Part shown: positions 13,669 to 22,768 of the stretch, piece by piece | Position numbering within the stretch: position 1 is the first letter of the stretch | Layout: every line of letters starts with the position of its first letter | NCBI GenBank assembly: GCA_016223015.1 | Contig: JACRPV010000102.1 | Span: 1-32,151 of the forward strand | Source of the DNA: Geobacter sp. | GTDB lineage: Bacteria > Desulfobacterota > Desulfuromonadia > Geobacterales > DSM-12255 | Reading direction: 5' to 3' | DNA: 32,151 nt | The notes under the pieces: generated by a model | Database searches by the model: none | Seen by the model: the letters and a program-made list of their open reading frames with translations, nothing else | What the model was told of the DNA's origin: nothing | Position numbers and translations under genes: made by a program

Positions 13669-14745
13669 TCAGTTGCTTTCTTGCCCCTTGTTCAGCGGGC
13701 CTTCAGACTGGTACAGGTCGAAGAAAACGATGATCAGGGCCAGGATGATCGGTCCGATCATTACACCCAGAAGCCCGAATGCCAGGAGGCCGCCCAGGGC
13801 GCCCAGGGCTATCGCCAGGATGGGGAGCTGGGCCTTGCCGCTGATGAAGAGCGGCCTGATGAAATTGTCGATGGAACCGACCGCCAGAACCCCCCAGGCG
13901 ATCAACAACACCCCCTTCAGGATGTCGCCGTGGAGCAGCAGGTAGCCGGCACCGGGCAGCCAGACCAGGGCCGTTCCGACCAGGGGGACCAGGGCACAGA
14001 TCGCCATCAAAGCGCCAAAGAGAAAAGGCGACGGCAACCCGGCGACCCAGAAGCCGAGCCCCCCCAGCGCACCCTGCACCAGGCAGGTGAGGAAGATGCC
14101 GTACATCACGGCACTCACGACGCGCTTGACCGTGGCTATTATGATCTGTCGATTATTCTCGCTGATGGCAACAACCCGCCAGAATCCTTCCTGCATCCGC
14201 CGACCGTCCTTGTAGAGGAAAAACAGCGTGATCACCATCAGGACCATGTTGATGAAAAAGCCGAAAAAGTTTTTCAGGATGCCGGTGGAGTAGTTGAGCA
14301 GAGAGGAAACCCCCCGCTTTACGGCATCCAGCAGCATGGTATCCATCTCCTGGCTGACAGGCTGGATCATTGGCATGATCCGTTTCAGCCAGGGGCCAAC
14401 CATCGGGTGGCTCAGCAGGTCCTGGAATTCGAGCAGGCGAGAGCCCTGGGCAGCGCTTTCGAGATAGGAATAGGCTGCTGCTGCCTCTTGCGTCAGGGAG
14501 ATGCCCAGAATCATGATGGGGATGATCAGTGTCAGGACAACCGCCGTGGTCATCAGCGCTGCGGCGGTTATTTCCCGGCCTTTGCAGCGGTGCAGCAGCC
14601 TGACATGGAGCGGGATGGTAACGGTCCAGATGACCCCGGCCCAGCCCAGCGCATTCAGAAACGGCGAAAGAATGACATAGACGAGGTAGAGAAAGAGGCA
14701 GGTCGTGAAAAGAACGAATAATGTCACATAGAGTTTGCGGTCCAT
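13669..14745 (-). CDS. AI-2E family transporter (PerM/YdiK-like)
   Basis: The 358-aa integral membrane protein has about eight hydrophobic segments. The architecture is that of AI-2E (PF01594): N-terminal pairs (LFVLFTTCLFLYLVYVILSPFL; AALMTTAVVLTLIIPIMILGI), a large soluble middle region (about 85-165), then GILKNFFGFFINMVLMVITLFFLYKDG and a C-terminal bundle ending GLLGVMIGPIILALIIVFFDLY. The GxxGFWVAGLP and ALVPLVGTALVWLP stretches are family-typical. Family members have been linked to autoinducer-2 export or Na+/H+ antiport, so substrate cannot be named. The start at 14745 is chosen because CAAGGG lies ~7 nt before it; M at 14751 is the alternative and the track start at 14850 lacks support. 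It is transcribed alone and divergently from the small gene at 15007. Confidence 0.9.
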   Translation of the reverse strand: MDRKLYVTLFVLFTTCLFLYLVYVILSPFLNALGWAGVIWTVTIPLHVRLLHRCKGREITAAALMTTAVVLTLIIPIMILGISLTQEAAAAYSYLESAAQGSRLLEFQDLLSHPMVGPWLKRIMPMIQPVSQEMDTMLLDAVKRGVSSLLNYSTGILKNFFGFFINMVLMVITLFFLYKDGRRMQEGFWRVVAISENNRQIIIATVKRVVSAVMYGIFLTCLVQGALGGLGFWVAGLPSPFLFGALMAICALVPLVGTALVWLPGAGYLLLHGDILKGVLLIAWGVLAVGSIDNFIRPLFISGKAQLPILAIALGALGGLLAFGLLGVMIGPIILALIIVFFDLYQSEGPLNKGQESN

Positions 14746-15006
14746 ACCCATTCCCTTGTCGCGAGTGAAGGTTAACGGTGGAATCTCCCCGTGCAGCCTG
14801 AGACTCCCTCCCAACGTCGAAGCGTACATCTGCTCAATATCCTGAAACAACCTCGTTGTAAAGCGCTTGTTTTATTTGATCGGCGATCTGTCGATCTTGA
14901 TGCGTTCTTGACACGTTCAGGGCCTATCTTGAAACCGAATTTATATTGGATGTCATATCTTGAAATCAGAGAAGGCATATTGGATCGGGAACGGAGGTCT
15001 CGCGTC

Positions 15007-15258
15007 ATGAAAATCTACTATTTCGACCCGAACAGCGGCTTGTACCAGGGAGAGGAGTTCGAGGATGACGCGTTCATCCCCGACATTGACGAGGCAACTA
15101 CCGTAGCTCCTCCATCATGGCAGAAAGGTGAGATCCCGGTGTTTGACCCGGCAGCACGGGAGTGGGGCATCAGGAGTGTCGCAGAGGTTTCCGGGCAGAC
15201 GCGGTCCCCTGACGGGAACCATGGCCAAAACCTGCTCAACGCTCCTCGTAAGCGGTAG
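15007..15258 (+). CDS. Small acidic hypothetical protein, phage-accessory-like composition
   Basis: The 83-aa protein starts MKIYYFDPNSGLYQGEEFEDDAF and has TTVAPPSWQKGEIPVFDPAAREWGIRS. The 'TTxxPP…GExPVFDxxxxxW' pattern reminds me of small phage tail-associated or tail-fibre-assembly proteins, but I cannot name a family. ATG 15007 is used instead of the track start 14791 because ACGGAGG precedes it at 9 nt and the upstream codons look non-coding. There are no transmembrane segments and no cysteines. It sits alone between the AI-2E gene and kdpA; no other phage genes are nearby. Function unknown. Confidence 0.6.
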   Translation: MKIYYFDPNSGLYQGEEFEDDAFIPDIDEATTVAPPSWQKGEIPVFDPAAREWGIRSVAEVSGQTRSPDGNHGQNLLNAPRKR

Positions 15259-15267
15259 GAAATGCGC

Positions 15268-15273
15268 TACAAT
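15268..15273 (+). promoter_or_regulatory. Possible -10 element for kdpA with no recognisable -35
   Basis: TACAAT lies 35 nt before the kdpA start. The position 17 nt upstream (CTCGTA) does not resemble a -35 box, as expected for a promoter needing an activator such as KdpE. No direct-repeat KdpE site of the E. coli type is evident. Confidence 0.3.
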
Positions 15274-15307
15274 TGCACCATGTACCAGTGAGAGAGAGTG
15301 AGAAACC

Positions 15308-17089
15308 ATGCCAGTCTATGCTGATCTCATCCAGTCCTTCGTCCTGCTGGCGCTGCTTGTTGTGCTTGTCCGGCCCATGGGCGGCTTCATGAAGAAGGTC
15401 TATCAGGGAGAGCCGACGCTTCTGACTCCCCTGATCGGCCCCTGCGAACGTCTCCTCTATCGCCTCTGCGGGGTCGATCCGGACGAGGAGATGACCTGGC
15501 AGCGGTATGCCCGGTCCATGGTCCTGTTCAACCTGGTACTCGGCGTAACACTCTTTGCCATGCTGCTGTTGCAGCACCTGTTGCCGCTCAATCCGCAGCG
15601 GATGCCCGGATTTCCGTGGCAACTGGCATTCAACACGGCTGTCAGCTTTGTCACCAACACCAACTGGCAGGCATACAGCGGCGAGCAGGCTGCCAGTTAT
15701 TTTACCCAGATGGTCGGTCTCACTGTCCACAACTTTGTCTCTGCAGCCACCGGCATGGCGGTCGCCATTGCCCTGATCCGCGGCTTCGCGCGGCGCAAAA
15801 CCACGGCCATCGGCAACTTCTGGGTGGACATGACCCGCGGCACTCTGTATATCCTGCTCCCTTTTTCACTCATAGCCGCATTGTTCCTGGTTTCACAGGG
15901 GGTGATCCAGAATTTCAGCGCCTACCGGAACGTGCCGCTGGTTCAGCCCGCAAGCATTGAAAAACCGAAGTCGGATGAAAATGGCAACCTGCTCAGGGAT
16001 GCAGCCGGCAGGCCGGTCATGGAAACCGTGACAGTCAAGGATGCCCTGATTCCCATGGGGCCGGTGGCATCACAGGAGGCGATCAAGGAGCTGGGAACCA
16101 ATGGCGGCGGCTTTTTCAACGCCAATTCGGCCCACCCCTTCGAGAATCCGACACCGCTCACCAATTTCGTTGAGATCCTCCTGATCCTGCTGATCCCGGC
16201 CGGACTCACGGTGACCTTCGGCCTGATGGTCGGTAACATCGCCCAGGGGCGGGCGCTCTTCGGGGTCATGCTCCTTCTGCTGGTATTCACGTTCGGAGTC
16301 CTGTTCTGGGCCGAAACTGCCGGCACTTCACTGGCTTCCACCTTGGGCGTGCAGGGTGGAAACATGGAAGGGAAGGAGATCCGTTTCGGGATCTCGGGCA
16401 GCGCCCTGTTCAGCGTTGCCACCACAGCCACATCCTGCGGCGCGGTGAACGCCATGCACGATTCCCTCACCCCGCTTGGCGGCATGATCCCCCTGGGCCT
16501 GATCCTTCTGGGGGAGATCGTCTTCGGCGGCGTTGGTTCCGGGCTCTATACAATGCTTGCCTTTGCCGTGATAGCGGTCTTTGTCTCCGGCCTGATGATC
16601 GGGCGCACCCCGGAGTACCTGGGGAAAAAGATCGAGGTGCGGGAGATGTGGATGTCGATGCTGACGATCCTGACGGCCGGGGTCACGGTGCTGGTCATGT
16701 CGGGCATTGCCATGATCACCCCCTCTGCTGTGGCTTCCATGGCTAATCCCGGAGCTCATGGCCTCTCGGAGGTGCTCTATGCCTTTGCCTCGATGGCAAA
16801 CAACAACGGCAGCGCCTTTGCCGGCCTCAACGCCAGCACCGGTTTCTATACCATCCTCGGCTCCCTGTCCATGCTGCTGGGTCGTTATGTCCCGGCCATT
16901 GCCATCCTGGCCATGGCCGGGTCGCTGGCGGAAAAGAAGTACGTCCCGCCGAGCCTCGGGACCCTGCCGACCGACAAGGTCCCCTTTGCCCTCTGGCTGA
17001 CCCTGGTTATCCTGATCGTCGGGGCGCTGACCTTTTTCCCGGCCCTGGCACTGGGGCCGATCGTCGAGCACCTGACCATGACAATGTAG
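15308..17089 (+). CDS. kdpA: Potassium-transporting ATPase, potassium-binding subunit A
   Basis: KdpA is the channel-like, K+-selective subunit of the KdpFABC high-affinity uptake pump in the inner membrane. The 593-aa protein has about ten hydrophobic segments and all four selectivity-filter loops in order: [13 protein letters not shown] (~115), [21 protein letters not shown] (~263), [13 protein letters not shown] (~378) and [13 protein letters not shown] (~495). Length is slightly above the E. coli protein (557 aa). The ATG at 15308 has a GA-rich stretch (GAGAGAGTGAGAAACC) before it. No kdpF-type small membrane peptide is visible upstream, only a 9-codon ORF at 15262. Its stop codon TAG is the first part of a palindromic repeat element that fills the gap to kdpB. 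Confidence 0.98.
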   Translation: MPVYADLIQSFVLLALLVVLVRPMGGFMKKVYQGEPTLLTPLIGPCERLLYRLCGVDPDEEMTWQRYARSMVLFNLVLGVTLFAMLLLQHLLPLNPQRMPGFPWQLAFNTAVSFVTNTNWQAYSGEQAASYFTQMVGLTVHNFVSAATGMAVAIALIRGFARRKTTAIGNFWVDMTRGTLYILLPFSLIAALFLVSQGVIQNFSAYRNVPLVQPASIEKPKSDENGNLLRDAAGRPVMETVTVKDALIPMGPVASQEAIKELGTNGGGFFNANSAHPFENPTPLTNFVEILLILLIPAGLTVTFGLMVGNIAQGRALFGVMLLLLVFTFGVLFWAETAGTSLASTLGVQGGNMEGKEIRFGISGSALFSVATTATSCGAVNAMHDSLTPLGGMIPLGLILLGEIVFGGVGSGLYTMLAFAVIAVFVSGLMIGRTPEYLGKKIEVREMWMSMLTILTAGVTVLVMSGIAMITPSAVASMANPGAHGLSEVLYAFASMANNNGSAFAGLNASTGFYTILGSLSMLLGRYVPAIAILAMAGSLAEKKYVPPSLGTLPTDKVPFALWLTLVILIVGALTFFPALALGPIVEHLTMTM

Positions 17090-17172
17090 GGGCGAATCTT
17101 GTATTCGCCCGCTTGTATCCGCCGGCTTGTATCCGTCTGCATTTGTGGGGCGATCACGAGGATCGCCCCTAC
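17086..17172 (+). repeat. GTAGGGGCGA-type palindromic repeats between kdpA and kdpB
   Basis: Two inverted-repeat units: GTAGGGGCGAAT-cttgt-ATTCGCCC (17086-17110, overlapping the kdpA stop) and GGGGCGATC-acgag-GATCGCCCCTAC (17147-17172). Between them CTTGTATCCG occurs twice at a 14-nt interval. Similar units recur between kdpB and kdpC. From memory, such GTAGGGGCGA…TCGCCCCTAC elements are abundant intergenic repeats in several bacterial genomes including Geobacter. Sequence CCCCTACGGGAG at the right edge supplies the ribosome binding site of kdpB. Confidence 0.85.
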
Positions 17173-17184
17173 GGGAGAACCGAA

Positions 17185-19254
17185 ATGTCCAAACATCCAC
17201 CCGAACCGATATCGATCTTCGACGCACGGATCATGGGCCCCGCGTTCGTCCAATCCCTGAAGAAGCTCGATCCCCGCTCGCTCTGGCATAACCCGGTCAT
17301 GCTCTGCGTGGAGATCGCCAGCGTTATCACCGTGGCGACCTTTATCATGTCCCTTGCCGGCGCCAACCGCGAGCCGGCCTGGTTCACCGGCACCGTTTCC
17401 CTCTGGCTCTGGCTGACGGTGATCTTTTCCACCTTTGCCGAGGCGCTGGCCGAGGGGCGTGGCAAGGCGAGAGCCGCGTCGCTGCGGAGTTCACGTGCCG
17501 ACGTGACCGCAAAGCTCCTTGCCAAGCCGGAATTCGGGAGCTCTTTTACGACGGTAGGCGCCGGCCAGCTCCGAAAGGGTGACCTGGTCCTGGTGGAGGC
17601 AAACGATGTGATAGCAGGCGACGGCGACGTAGTGGCTGGCGCGGCCCTGGTGAACGAGTCGGCGGTGACCGGCGAGTCTGCACCGGTGGTGCGCGAGTCG
17701 GGCGGCGACCGGAGCGCTGTGACCGGGGGGACCACGGTCATTGCCAATGCCATCATCGTCCGGATAACCGCCAATCCGGGCGAGACCTTTCTCGACCGGA
17801 TGATCGGCCTGATCGAAGGGGCCAAACGGCGCAAAACCCCCAACGAGATCGCCCTGGAAGTGCTACTGATCGCCCTGACCCTGGTCTTCCTGCTGGTCTG
17901 CGCCAATATCAGCCCTCTTTCCATTTACAGCGTCAAGGCTGCCGGACAGGGGTCTCCCATATCGCTCACCGTGCTGGTGGCGCTCTTTGTCTGTCTCGCA
18001 CCCACCACTATCGCCGCGCTCCTGCCCGCCATCGGCATCGCCGGCATGGACCGGCTCTTCCAGAAGAACGTCATCGCCCTGTCCGGCCGGGCCATCGAGG
18101 CGGCGGGTGATGTGAACGTGCTCCTCTTGGACAAAACCGGCACCATTACCTACGGCAACCGGGAGGCGGTCGCCTTTGTCCCGGTGGGAGGACATAACGA
18201 ACGGGAGGTCGCCGAAGCTGCCCTGATGGCATCACTGACCGACGAAACCCCTGAGGGGCGCAGCATCGTGACGCTGGCCGTGCAGCAGTACGGTCTGCAG
18301 GCAGAGGAGCTTCCCGCCGACGCCGAACCGATCGTTTTCAGCGCCGATACCCGCCTATCGGGGCTCAATCTCGGCGGGCGGCAGTACCGCAAGGGTGCGT
18401 CCGATTCTCTGGTCGCCTTTGTGAAGCAGCAGGGAGCGCAGGCCATCCCCGACAAACTCGCCGAGATCGTGGACAAGATCGCCCGAGCCGGCGCCACGCC
18501 GCTGGTGGTCAGTTGCGACAGGGAGATCGTGGGAGTCGTCAACCTGAAGGACATCGTCAAGGCAGGCATCCAGGAGCGCTTCCTGCAACTGCGCAGCATG
18601 GGGATCAGGACCGTGATGATCACCGGGGACAATCCGCTCACCGCGGCGGCCATTGCAGCCGAGGCCCAGGTGGACGATTTCCTGGCCCAGGCAAAGCCGG
18701 AGGACAAACTGCGCCTGATCAGGGACAACCAGGAAGCGGGATTCATGGTGGCCATGACCGGTGACGGCACCAACGATGCCCCGGCCCTGGCCCAGGCAGA
18801 TGTGGCGGTTGCCATGAATACCGGCACCCAGCCGGCTCGCGAGGCCGCCAACATCATCGACCTGGACTCGAACCCGACCAAGCTGCTGGATATCGTCGAG
18901 GTGGGGAAACAGATCCTCATGACGCGGGGTAACCTGACCACCTTCAGCATCTCCAACGACATTGCCAAATACTTCGCCATCATCCCGGCGGCCCTGCTCT
19001 CCATCTATCCGCAGCTGGGAGTGCTCAACGTGATGCGTCTTGCAAGCCCCTACAGCGCCATCCTGTCGGCGGTCATCTTCAATGCCGTCATTATCCCGAT
19101 GCTGGTGCCGCTGGCGCTCAAGGGGACCAGGTTCCGCCCGCTGCCGGCCGAAAGGCTCCTGATCCACAACCTCCTCATCTACGGGGTAGGAGGGATCATT
19201 GCCCCGTTCGTCGGCATCAAGGCGATCGATATGGTGGCAGGGATGATGATCTGA
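17185..19254 (+). CDS. kdpB: Potassium-transporting P-type ATPase, catalytic subunit B
   Basis: KdpB hydrolyses ATP to drive K+ uptake through KdpA. The 689-aa P-type ATPase shows the actuator motif [12 protein letters not shown] (Ser165 is the equivalent of the inhibitory phosphoserine 162 in E. coli). The phosphorylation site is [12 protein letters not shown] with Asp316, and the hinge reads [26 protein letters not shown]. Transmembrane segments lie around 40-85, 225-275 and 580-689. The track start at 17113 lies in the repeat; ATG 17185 is preferred because GGGAG is 7 nt upstream and [16 protein letters not shown] matches family N-termini. It is followed after 8 nt by another repeat cluster before kdpC. 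Confidence 0.98.
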   Translation: MSKHPPEPISIFDARIMGPAFVQSLKKLDPRSLWHNPVMLCVEIASVITVATFIMSLAGANREPAWFTGTVSLWLWLTVIFSTFAEALAEGRGKARAASLRSSRADVTAKLLAKPEFGSSFTTVGAGQLRKGDLVLVEANDVIAGDGDVVAGAALVNESAVTGESAPVVRESGGDRSAVTGGTTVIANAIIVRITANPGETFLDRMIGLIEGAKRRKTPNEIALEVLLIALTLVFLLVCANISPLSIYSVKAAGQGSPISLTVLVALFVCLAPTTIAALLPAIGIAGMDRLFQKNVIALSGRAIEAAGDVNVLLLDKTGTITYGNREAVAFVPVGGHNEREVAEAALMASLTDETPEGRSIVTLAVQQYGLQAEELPADAEPIVFSADTRLSGLNLGGRQYRKGASDSLVAFVKQQGAQAIPDKLAEIVDKIARAGATPLVVSCDREIVGVVNLKDIVKAGIQERFLQLRSMGIRTVMITGDNPLTAAAIAAEAQVDDFLAQAKPEDKLRLIRDNQEAGFMVAMTGDGTNDAPALAQADVAVAMNTGTQPAREAANIIDLDSNPTKLLDIVEVGKQILMTRGNLTTFSISNDIAKYFAIIPAALLSIYPQLGVLNVMRLASPYSAILSAVIFNAVIIPMLVPLALKGTRFRPLPAERLLIHNLLIYGVGGIIAPFVGIKAIDMVAGMMI

Positions 19255-19262
19255 CGATTTTC

Positions 19263-19353
19263 GTAGGGGCGATCCTCGTGATCGCCCTATTCAAGGGGCG
19301 AATACGGGTACTGGGCGAATACGGTACTGGGCGAATACGAGATTCGCCCCTAC
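19263..19353 (+). repeat. GTAGGGGCGA-type repeat cluster between kdpB and kdpC
   Basis: Unit C is GTAGGGGCGATC-ctcgt-GATCGCCC (19263-19287). Unit D (19295-19353) has arms GGGGCGAAT and ATTCGCCCCTAC, but its middle has grown into tandem copies: GGGCGAATACGGGTACT, GGGCGAATACGGTACT, GGGCGAATACGAG. The right edge CCCCTACGGGAGG again provides the ribosome binding site of the next gene, kdpC. Confidence 0.88.
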
Positions 19354-19365
19354 GGGAGGAATACG

Positions 19366-19935
19366 ATGAAAGATCTGAAACCCGCAATCCTGATGCTGAT
19401 CGTATTCACCGTCATCTGCGGAGGAATCTACCCGGCTGTCGTCACTGGAATTGCCCAGGCGGTTTTCCCGCACCAGGCCCGGGGAAGCTTCATCGCCGGC
19501 GCGAATGGCCGCGAAATCGGTTCGGCACTCATCGGCCAACCCTTTTCCGATCCGAAGTATCTCTGGCCCCGGCCGTCGGCTACTCCTGACAGTGCCTACA
19601 ATCCCGCAGGATCGGGCGGTTCCAATGCCGGACCCACCAACCCCGGCTACCTGCAGACCGTTGCCGACCGGGTCAAGTCCCTGCGGTCGGCGGGCATCTC
19701 AGGAACGATCCCCGCCGAGATGGTCCAGGCATCTGCCAGCGGCCTCGACCCCCACATTTCGCCCGCAGCGGCTCTGATGCAGGTTCCGCGCATTGCAAAG
19801 GCGCGCAACCTGAGCGAGGAGGTACTGCAACGCATTGTCGCTGCCCATACCGAAAACCGGCAGTTCGGCATTTTCGGTGAATCGCGGGTGAATGTGCTTG
19901 CAGTCAACGGTGTATTGGATAAGCTGACCCCATGA
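19366..19935 (+). CDS. kdpC: Potassium-transporting ATPase subunit C
   Basis: KdpC is the single-pass membrane subunit that stabilises the Kdp complex and aids ATP binding. The 189-aa protein has one N-terminal membrane helix (ILMLIVFTVICGGIYPAVVTGIAQ). The family motifs are GSALIGQPFSDPKYLWPRPSA, NPAGSGGSNAGPTNP and ASASGLDPHISPAAALMQVPRIA. GGGAGG lies 6-7 nt before the ATG. Its TGA overlaps the kdpD start codon by 4 nt, so the sensor kinase is translationally coupled to the pump. Confidence 0.98.
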   Translation: MKDLKPAILMLIVFTVICGGIYPAVVTGIAQAVFPHQARGSFIAGANGREIGSALIGQPFSDPKYLWPRPSATPDSAYNPAGSGGSNAGPTNPGYLQTVADRVKSLRSAGISGTIPAEMVQASASGLDPHISPAAALMQVPRIAKARNLSEEVLQRIVAAHTENRQFGIFGESRVNVLAVNGVLDKLTP

Positions 19936-22607
19936 CCGATCAAGGCGACGACATGCGTCCTTCTCCCGAAATCCTGCTGAAACGGGCCCAGGCCGAAGAA
20001 GCGGAGCAGGGGAGGGGGAAGCTCAAGATCTTCCTCGGCTATGCGGCTGGCGTGGGAAAGACCTATGCCATGCTGGAGGCTGCAGAGCAGCGCAAGCTCG
20101 AAGGCATGGATGTGGTGGTCGGCTATGTGGAGTCCCACGGCCGATTCGAGACCGACTCGCTTCTGGCGCTATCGGCGCTGGAGATCATCCCCAAGGCCCG
20201 GATCAGCTACCAGGGGGTCGTGCTGCCTGAGCTGGACATCGATGCGGTGCTGGCCCGCAAGCCGCAGATCGTGCTGGTTGACGAACTGGCCCACACCAAC
20301 GCACCCGGCTGCCGCCACGAGAAGCGCTGGCAGGACGTGGAGGAGCTGCTGGCTGCCGGCATCGATGTCTACACCACCCTGAATGTCCAGCACTTTGAAA
20401 GCCTCAACGATGTGGTCGCTCAGATCACCGGCATCGTCATGCGGGAAACCGTGCCCGATCAGCTCCTGGACGAGGCTGCAGAGATCCGTCTGGTCGATAT
20501 CTCTCCCGATGACCTTCTGCAGCGCCTGCGCGAAGGGAAGGTCTACATTCCCGAGCAGGCGGCCCGGGCCATGGAGACCTTTTTCCGCCCCGGCAACCTG
20601 CTCGCCCTGCGGGAGCTTTCCATGCGGCGGGCAGCCGCCCGCGTCGACGACCAGATGCGGGCCTACATGGAGAGGCAGTCCATCGCCGGGCCCTGGCCGA
20701 CAGCGGAACGTCTCCTGGCCTGTGTCAGCGGCAGTCCGAACAGCGACACCCTGATCCGCGCCACCCGGCGCCTGGCCGACGAACTGAAGGCAGGCTGGAT
20801 GACCCTGTACGTCGAGACACCCGACGGCGGCCGGCATGCACACGAAAACAGGGAGCGGGTCTGGCGGGACCTCCGGCAGGCAGAGAGCCTGGGTGCAGAG
20901 GTGGCAACGGTGACGGCACCTTCGGTGACCGATGCGGTGGTCGATTTTGCCCGGCGTCACAACATCACCAAGATCGTCATGGGCAAGCCCCATCGCTCAC
21001 GCTGGCAAGAGATCATCAGTCCGCCGCTGGTGCATCGTATCATCCGCCAGAGCGGTTCCATCGACGTGATGGTGGTCAGTTTCGCCTCGCCTGTGTCTGC
21101 TTCGATAAAAATGGCTGTGAAACCGAAACAGCCATTCGATCTGACCGGTTATGCCGGCAGTTTCCTCCTGGTCGTCGCAGTGTCCCTGGTCTGCGAGATG
21201 CTCCGTTCCGTTCTGGCGCCCACCAACATGGTCATGTTCTACCTGCTGGCCGTGGTTCTGGCTGCGGTCCGTCTCGGCAGGCGTCCGGCCGTGGCCACCG
21301 CCTTTTTCGGGGTGCTGGCCTTCGATTTCTTTTTCGTCCCTCCACGTCTCACCTTTGCCGTGGCAGATACCCAGTATCTGTTGACGTTCGTGGGGCTGTT
21401 CGTCGTCGGTGTGGTCATCAGCTCGCTGGTGGCCCGTTCCCGCGAACGGGCCGAGGTGATTCGCACCAGGGAGGTGCAGACCGCCAGCCTCTACTACCTG
21501 AGCCGCGATCTGGCCGCTGCCGGTGACCTGGCTGCAATCTTCGAGGCGCTGGTCAGGAACCTGGAAAGCGCCCTGGATGCGCGGATGGCTCTCTTTCTCC
21601 CGGAAGGGGAGCGGTTGGAGATAGCTGCCGTCAGCACGGACCTCGCGGTTGACCTGAAGGAACAGGCAGTTGCGGACTGGGCGTTCCGCAATCGGCAACC
21701 GGCCGGGCGCGGCACGGAAACGCTTGTCTCGGCCGGGATGATCTATCTGCCGCTCTCGACCCAGGCTGCTGTCCTGGGAGTGCTCGGGGTGCGGATGGAG
21801 AACGAAACCGACTACCGTTCAACGGAAAACCGCCGTCTGCTGGACGCCTTTGCCATGCAGACGGCCATGGCCATCGAACGGGTGCAGCTGGCCAAGCAGG
21901 CTGAGCAGACCCAGATCCTCCAGGCCAGGGAAAACCTGGAGCGGGCACTGCTCAATTCCGTCTCCCACGACCTGCGGACACCGCTGGTTACCATCACCGG
22001 AGTGCTGGCGAGCCTGCGCAAGGAAGACTGCACACTTGGAGAAGCGGCCCGGAGCGACCTTCTGGATACTGCCTGGGGTGAGGCGGACCGCCTCAACCGG
22101 TTTGTCGGCAATCTGCTGGACATGACCCGGCTCGAATCGGGAAATGTCGTCCTGAAACATGAGCTGTGCGATATTCAGGACCTGGTCGGCTGCACCCTTG
22201 CCGCGCTGGACCAGAGTGTCAGCAGTCGGGCCATCGCGGTAAAACTCCCTCCCGATCTCCCGCTGGTAAGCATGGATATGGTGCTGATGACTCATGTGCT
22301 GGTGAACATCCTGGATAATGCCGTGAAATATGCGCCGCCCGCAAGCCCGATCGAGATCGCGGCACGCAGCGACCGGGAATGGCTGACCATAGAGGTGACG
22401 GATCTGGGACCGGGGGTGCCGGAGCATGACCTGAAGAGGATATTCGACAAGTTCTACCGGATTCCGGTCCCCGAAGGGGCAGGGGGGACCGGTCTCGGGC
22501 TCTCCATCTGCAAGGGGATCGTCGAGGCGCATGGGGGAAGGATTCGGGCGGAAAATCTCTCCGGCGGCGGCTTCAGGATCATTGTCCGGCTGCCGCTCGC
22601 CGCCTAG
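19932..22607 (+). CDS. kdpD: Sensor histidine kinase KdpD
   Basis: KdpD is the membrane sensor for potassium limitation that phosphorylates KdpE. The 891-aa protein is full length. The N-terminal KdpD domain has Walker A in GYAAGVGKTYAML (about 36-48) and VDELAHTNAPG. A USP-like domain (about 250-370) ends with KIVMGKPHRSRW. Four closely spaced membrane segments lie at about 400-500 (FLLVVAVSLVCEML … YLLTFVGLFVVGVVISSLV). A GAF-like domain spans about 520-650, HisKA has His679 in NSVSHDLRTPL, and HATPase_c has NILDNAVKYAPP and GGTGLGLSICKGIVEAHGG. It begins inside the kdpC stop. Unusually, kdpE does not follow directly: a ~140-bp repeat separates them. Confidence 0.97.
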   Translation: MTDQGDDMRPSPEILLKRAQAEEAEQGRGKLKIFLGYAAGVGKTYAMLEAAEQRKLEGMDVVVGYVESHGRFETDSLLALSALEIIPKARISYQGVVLPELDIDAVLARKPQIVLVDELAHTNAPGCRHEKRWQDVEELLAAGIDVYTTLNVQHFESLNDVVAQITGIVMRETVPDQLLDEAAEIRLVDISPDDLLQRLREGKVYIPEQAARAMETFFRPGNLLALRELSMRRAAARVDDQMRAYMERQSIAGPWPTAERLLACVSGSPNSDTLIRATRRLADELKAGWMTLYVETPDGGRHAHENRERVWRDLRQAESLGAEVATVTAPSVTDAVVDFARRHNITKIVMGKPHRSRWQEIISPPLVHRIIRQSGSIDVMVVSFASPVSASIKMAVKPKQPFDLTGYAGSFLLVVAVSLVCEMLRSVLAPTNMVMFYLLAVVLAAVRLGRRPAVATAFFGVLAFDFFFVPPRLTFAVADTQYLLTFVGLFVVGVVISSLVARSRERAEVIRTREVQTASLYYLSRDLAAAGDLAAIFEALVRNLESALDARMALFLPEGERLEIAAVSTDLAVDLKEQAVADWAFRNRQPAGRGTETLVSAGMIYLPLSTQAAVLGVLGVRMENETDYRSTENRRLLDAFAMQTAMAIERVQLAKQAEQTQILQARENLERALLNSVSHDLRTPLVTITGVLASLRKEDCTLGEAARSDLLDTAWGEADRLNRFVGNLLDMTRLESGNVVLKHELCDIQDLVGCTLAALDQSVSSRAIAVKLPPDLPLVSMDMVLMTHVLVNILDNAVKYAPPASPIEIAARSDREWLTIEVTDLGPGVPEHDLKRIFDKFYRIPVPEGAGGTGLGLSICKGIVEAHGGRIRAENLSGGGFRIIVRLPLAA

Positions 22608-22608
22608 C

Positions 22609-22748
22609 CAGGTTGTTGAAAAACAGCCATCTCGCCGCCGTCCTCGAAAGCCGCCTTGTGCGGCGTGGCGCTGCCACGCCTCCGCGGGGCTTTCTGCGGG
22701 TGCGACGATCTGACCGTTTTTGAACAACCTGAGGTTTTCAACAACCTG
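22609..22748 (+). repeat. Palindromic repeat element between kdpD and kdpE
   Basis: Outer arms CAGGTTGTTGAAAAAC (22609-22624) and GTTTTTGAACAACCTG (22716-22731) pair with one mismatch. A second copy of the right arm, GGTTTTCAACAACCTG, follows at 22733-22748. Nested inside is GAAAGCC…GGCTTTC, and at the tip a 32-bp core CTTGTGCGGCGTGGCGCTGC… (22655-22686) with an 8-bp perfect stem. The core recurs at 31296-31327 with a compensatory base-pair change. There is no coding potential. Confidence 0.88.
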
Positions 22749-22768
22749 CTGGCGAAAGGAGAAGACCA

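Noticed and set aside
13681-14721. 346-aa plus-strand ORF opposite the AI-2E gene
   Set aside because: Q/D/H/G-rich shadow; the minus strand gives a clean membrane protein.
15262-15291. Nine-codon ORF before kdpA as KdpF
   Set aside because: Too short and lacks a hydrophobic helix.
17086-19353. CRISPR array suggested by repeated GGGGCGAATACG strings in the kdp junctions
   Set aside because: Units are short palindromes with variable or no spacers, there are too few copies, they lie inside an operon, and there are no cas genes.
22609-22748. Insertion sequence between kdpD and kdpE
   Set aside because: No transposase ORF and no target-site duplication seen; the structure is that of a non-coding palindromic repeat.
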